NCBI GenBank assembly: GCA_019689695.1
Contig: JADGHA010000183.1
Coordinates: 1 to 7,743 of the forward strand
From: Micromonosporaceae bacterium
GTDB lineage: Bacteria > Actinomycetota > Actinomycetes > Mycobacteriales > Micromonosporaceae
Direction: 5' to 3'
Length of the DNA: 7,743 nt
Part shown: positions 6,123 to 7,743 of the stretch, in pieces
Numbering within the stretch: position 1 is the first letter of the stretch
How the letters are laid out: each line of letters starts with the position of its first letter
Translations under genes and position numbers: made by a program
The notes under the pieces: generated by a model
Databases searched by the model: none
Told to the model about the DNA's origin: nothing
What the model saw: only the letters and a program-made list of their open reading frames with translations

Positions 6123-6823
6123 CACCGGCGCAGCAGGGCGAGCACCAGGACGGTGAGGGCGCGGCCCAGGTAGATGGTCGCCTTGAGTGGGGAGTGGCTC
6201 GGAGTGCCGGCCAGCCGTCGGCGCATGGCCACCGGGACCTGGCGCACCCGCAGGCCACGCCGGCACGCGGTGACGACCGTCTCCACCGTATCGCCCAGAT
6301 ACTCGACCGGGTAGAACTCGGCGAACAGTTCGATCGCCCGCCGGTTGGCCGCCCGGAAACCGGAGGTGGTGTCGGTCAGTCGGGTGCCGGCCACCCAGGA
6401 CAGCACCATCGACAGTACGGCCATCGCCCAGCGCCGGGGGCCCCGCACGCGGTAGTCGCCCTCACCGGCGAACCGGGCCCCGATCACGATGTCCGCATCG
6501 TCCAACGCGTCGAGCAGCTTGGGCACGTACCGCGGGTCGTGTTGGCCGTCCGCGTCAACCTGGACGACCACGTCGTACCCGTGGGCGCGGCCGTAGCGGT
6601 AGCCCAGCCGCATCGCCCCGCCCACGCCGAGGTTGAACGGCAGCCGGGCGACGATGGCACCGGCCTGAGCGGCGATCGCCCCGGTTGCGTCGGTCGATCC
6701 GTCGTCGACCACCAGCACGTCCGCGTGCGGCAGTTCGCCACGCACCTCGCGAACCACCTCGCCGATGCAGGCTGCCTCGTTGAGCGCCGGGATGACGATG
6801 AGCAGCTGGCGGGTCTCGGTCAC
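6122..6823 (-). CDS. Polyprenyl-phosphate sugar synthase-like family 2 glycosyltransferase
   Basis: The 233-residue product belongs to the dolichol-phosphate-mannose-synthase-like branch of GT2, which moves a sugar from a nucleotide donor onto a polyprenyl phosphate at the inner face of the membrane. Motifs: IVIPALNEAACIGEVV (9-24), VVDDGSTDATG (38-48), NLGVGGAMRLGYRYG (64-78), QVDADGQHDP (88-97; Asp90/Asp92 form the metal-binding DXD) and DTTSGFRAANRRA (151-163). The C-terminus (215-231) is hydrophobic and may touch the membrane; there are no full multi-helix anchors. The small DUF2304 protein overlaps it upstream, as with PpgS (Rv3631) and Rv3632 of M. tuberculosis, where PpgS makes polyprenyl-phospho-GalNAc for arabinogalactan decoration. 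By analogy this gene may do similarly, but the sugar is unproven. GTG 6823 overlaps the upstream stop (GTGA). Confidence 0.88.
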   Translation of the reverse strand: MTETRQLLIVIPALNEAACIGEVVREVRGELPHADVLVVDDGSTDATGAIAAQAGAIVARLPFNLGVGGAMRLGYRYGRAHGYDVVVQVDADGQHDPRYVPKLLDALDDADIVIGARFAGEGDYRVRGPRRWAMAVLSMVLSWVAGTRLTDTTSGFRAANRRAIELFAEFYPVEYLGDTVETVVTACRRGLRVRQVPVAMRRRLAGTPSHSPLKATIYLGRALTVLVLALLRR

Positions 6824-7191
6824 GTGGGGTCACCCGCCCGGATATCGGTGTCGTGGACGGTCTGGGACATCTCGGTGCGAAGCAGCGCCAGCTCCTCGGC
6901 GATCGTACGGGTTTCCTCCTCTAGCCGGCTCACCTCCCAGCTGAGGTGCACGCAGACCAGCAGCAGGAAAACGATGCCGAGAAAGAGCACCAGGCTCACG
7001 CCGGAGGCTACCCCGAGCAGGCCGGCCACGCTGTCCAGCAACCGCGGGAACAGCGACAGAGGGATGATCAGGACGCTGACGGCGAGCCAGAGGATGGCGT
7101 ACTTCTCCCGCAGCTGGCGCCGGCGCAGCAGTTCGATGATGACGAGCAGCACGACCAGTCCGGTCAGCGCGGTCACCAGAGTCAGTTTCAT
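6820..7191 (-). CDS. DUF2304 small membrane protein, likely glycosyltransferase partner
   Basis: This 123-residue protein has three membrane segments (about 3-22, 32-50, 62-86) with basic RRRQLREKYA between the first two, the usual DUF2304 pattern. A charged C-terminal tail follows (87-123). Residues 86-112 (EVSRLEEETRTIAEELALLRTE) look like a short coiled coil. In M. tuberculosis the DUF2304-like protein Rv3632 raises the activity of the polyprenyl-phosphate sugar synthase Rv3631. Here the gene overlaps the start of the equivalent glycosyltransferase by 4 nt, so a stimulating or anchoring role is likely. ATG 7191 overlaps the rfbD stop (ATGA) and has GAGGTC 7 nt upstream as its ribosome-binding site. 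Family assignment is by pattern recognition, not search. Confidence 0.8.
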   Translation of the reverse strand: MKLTLVTALTGLVVLLVIIELLRRRQLREKYAILWLAVSVLIIPLSLFPRLLDSVAGLLGVASGVSLVLFLGIVFLLLVCVHLSWEVSRLEEETRTIAEELALLRTEMSQTVHDTDIRAGDPT

Positions 7192-7743
7192 GGGGCGACC
7201 TCGTGGGCAGCTGGGTGGGGCCGCACGGTGGTGAGCAGGTCCGGCAGGGCCTGGTCAAGCATGTCTCGCCAGCCACGCATGGCAGGCAGGCCTGCTTGGG
7301 CCCACCGGGCGTGCCCCAGCACACTGTAGGCCGGCCGTTTCGCCGGACTAGGGTAGGCCGAACTGGTGATCGGCCGGATCCGGGCCGGATCCAGGCCGGC
7401 CCCTTCGAACACCGCGCATGCCAGGCCGTACCAGGTGGTCTCGCCGGAGGCGGTCCCATGGTACGGGCCAGGTGCGGCACGCCCGGCCCGTGCGGCCCGA
7501 CCCAGTTCCACCAGGCGTTCGGCGAGGGCGTACGACCAGGTCGGCTGCCCGCGCTGGTCGTCGACGACGTCGAAGGTATCCCGTTCGCCGGCCCGGCGCA
7601 GCAAGGTGGTGACGAAATTCCGCCCGTGCTTGCCGTACAACCAGGCGGTGCGCACCACATACCCCTTCGGGTAGGCCAGCACGGCGCGCTCGCCCACGAG
7701 CTTGCTCCGCCCATACGCGTTGATCGGCGAGGTGGGTGCGTCC
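7188..7743 (-). CDS. rfbD: dTDP-4-dehydrorhamnose reductase, C-terminal part
   Basis: RfbD/RmlD catalyses the last step of dTDP-L-rhamnose synthesis, the NAD(P)H-dependent reduction of dTDP-4-keto-L-rhamnose. The window edge cuts the 5' end. 184 residues remain of the usual ~300, so the Rossmann GxxGxxG region is outside. The visible fragment opens with PTSPINAYGRSKLVGERAVL, which holds the YxxxK catalytic pair (fragment residues 10 and 14). It continues with VVRTAWLYGKHGRNFV and VVDDQRGQPTWSYALAE, all typical RmlD blocks; the last lines the sugar-nucleotide site. No frameshift or stop is seen. An apparent GTG start at 7697 is internal to the conserved domain and should not be used. It is upstream in the minus-strand operon and overlaps the DUF2304 gene by 4 nt. 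The operon promoter must be further upstream, outside the window. Confidence 0.93.
   Translation of the reverse strand, partial: DAPTSPINAYGRSKLVGERAVLAYPKGYVVRTAWLYGKHGRNFVTTLLRRAGERDTFDVVDDQRGQPTWSYALAERLVELGRAARAGRAAPGPYHGTASGETTWYGLACAVFEGAGLDPARIRPITSSAYPSPAKRPAYSVLGHARWAQAGLPAMRGWRDMLDQALPDLLTTVRPHPAAHEVAP

Noticed and set aside
5479..6258. Arg/Pro-rich 259-aa frame overlapping the flippase gene on the same strand
   Set aside because: Out-of-frame shadow; the overlapping frame gives a clean 12-helix membrane protein with coupled start and stop.
6194..7234. 346-aa plus-strand frame over the glycosyltransferase and DUF2304 genes
   Set aside because: Antisense to two genes with clear motifs; the His/Asp/Gln/Arg-rich product is a complement artefact.

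Overview
The window looks like chromosomal DNA from a high-G+C actinobacterium. The evidence is a complete Pup-proteasome locus, strong G/C bias at third codon positions, frequent GTG starts, and an envelope-sugar operon resembling genes known from mycobacteria. A Micromonosporaceae-type host is my guess from overall feel; nothing here proves the family.

Plus strand, about 110-3804: dop, pup, prcB and prcA, in that order and all co-directional. Dop makes Pup competent for ligation by deamidating its C-terminal Gln, and it also removes Pup from tagged proteins. Pup is the degradation tag. PrcB (catalytic, threonine nucleophile) and PrcA (gating) form the 20S core. The ATPase Arc/Mpa and the ligase PafA are not in the window. 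Bases 1-109 hold no supported gene. The 180-nt gap between pup and prcB contains several dyads, including a perfect 8-bp hairpin that covers the pup stop codon.

Minus strand, 7743 down to 3826: an envelope-polysaccharide operon, read right to left. It comprises rfbD (dTDP-rhamnose synthesis, cut by the window edge), a DUF2304 small membrane protein, a polyprenyl-phosphate-type family 2 glycosyltransferase, a 12-helix flippase-like membrane protein, and a second family 2 glycosyltransferase of rhamnosyltransferase type. All four junctions overlap by 1-4 nt (ATGA, GTGA, TGATG, ATGA), so this is one translationally coupled operon. The middle three genes match the order of Mycobacterium tuberculosis Rv3632-Rv3631-Rv3630 (from memory). 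In that set a glycosyltransferase loads a sugar on a polyprenyl phosphate with help from the small membrane protein. The flanking genes supply dTDP-rhamnose and a likely rhamnosyl transferase.

The two operons converge at 3804/3826. An inverted repeat there carries one stop codon in each arm and may terminate both. The last glycosyltransferase contains a 65-nt stretch with no A or T, which replaces a normally more varied protein segment and may be a sequence-quality problem. I found no tRNA, rRNA, mobile element or CRISPR array.
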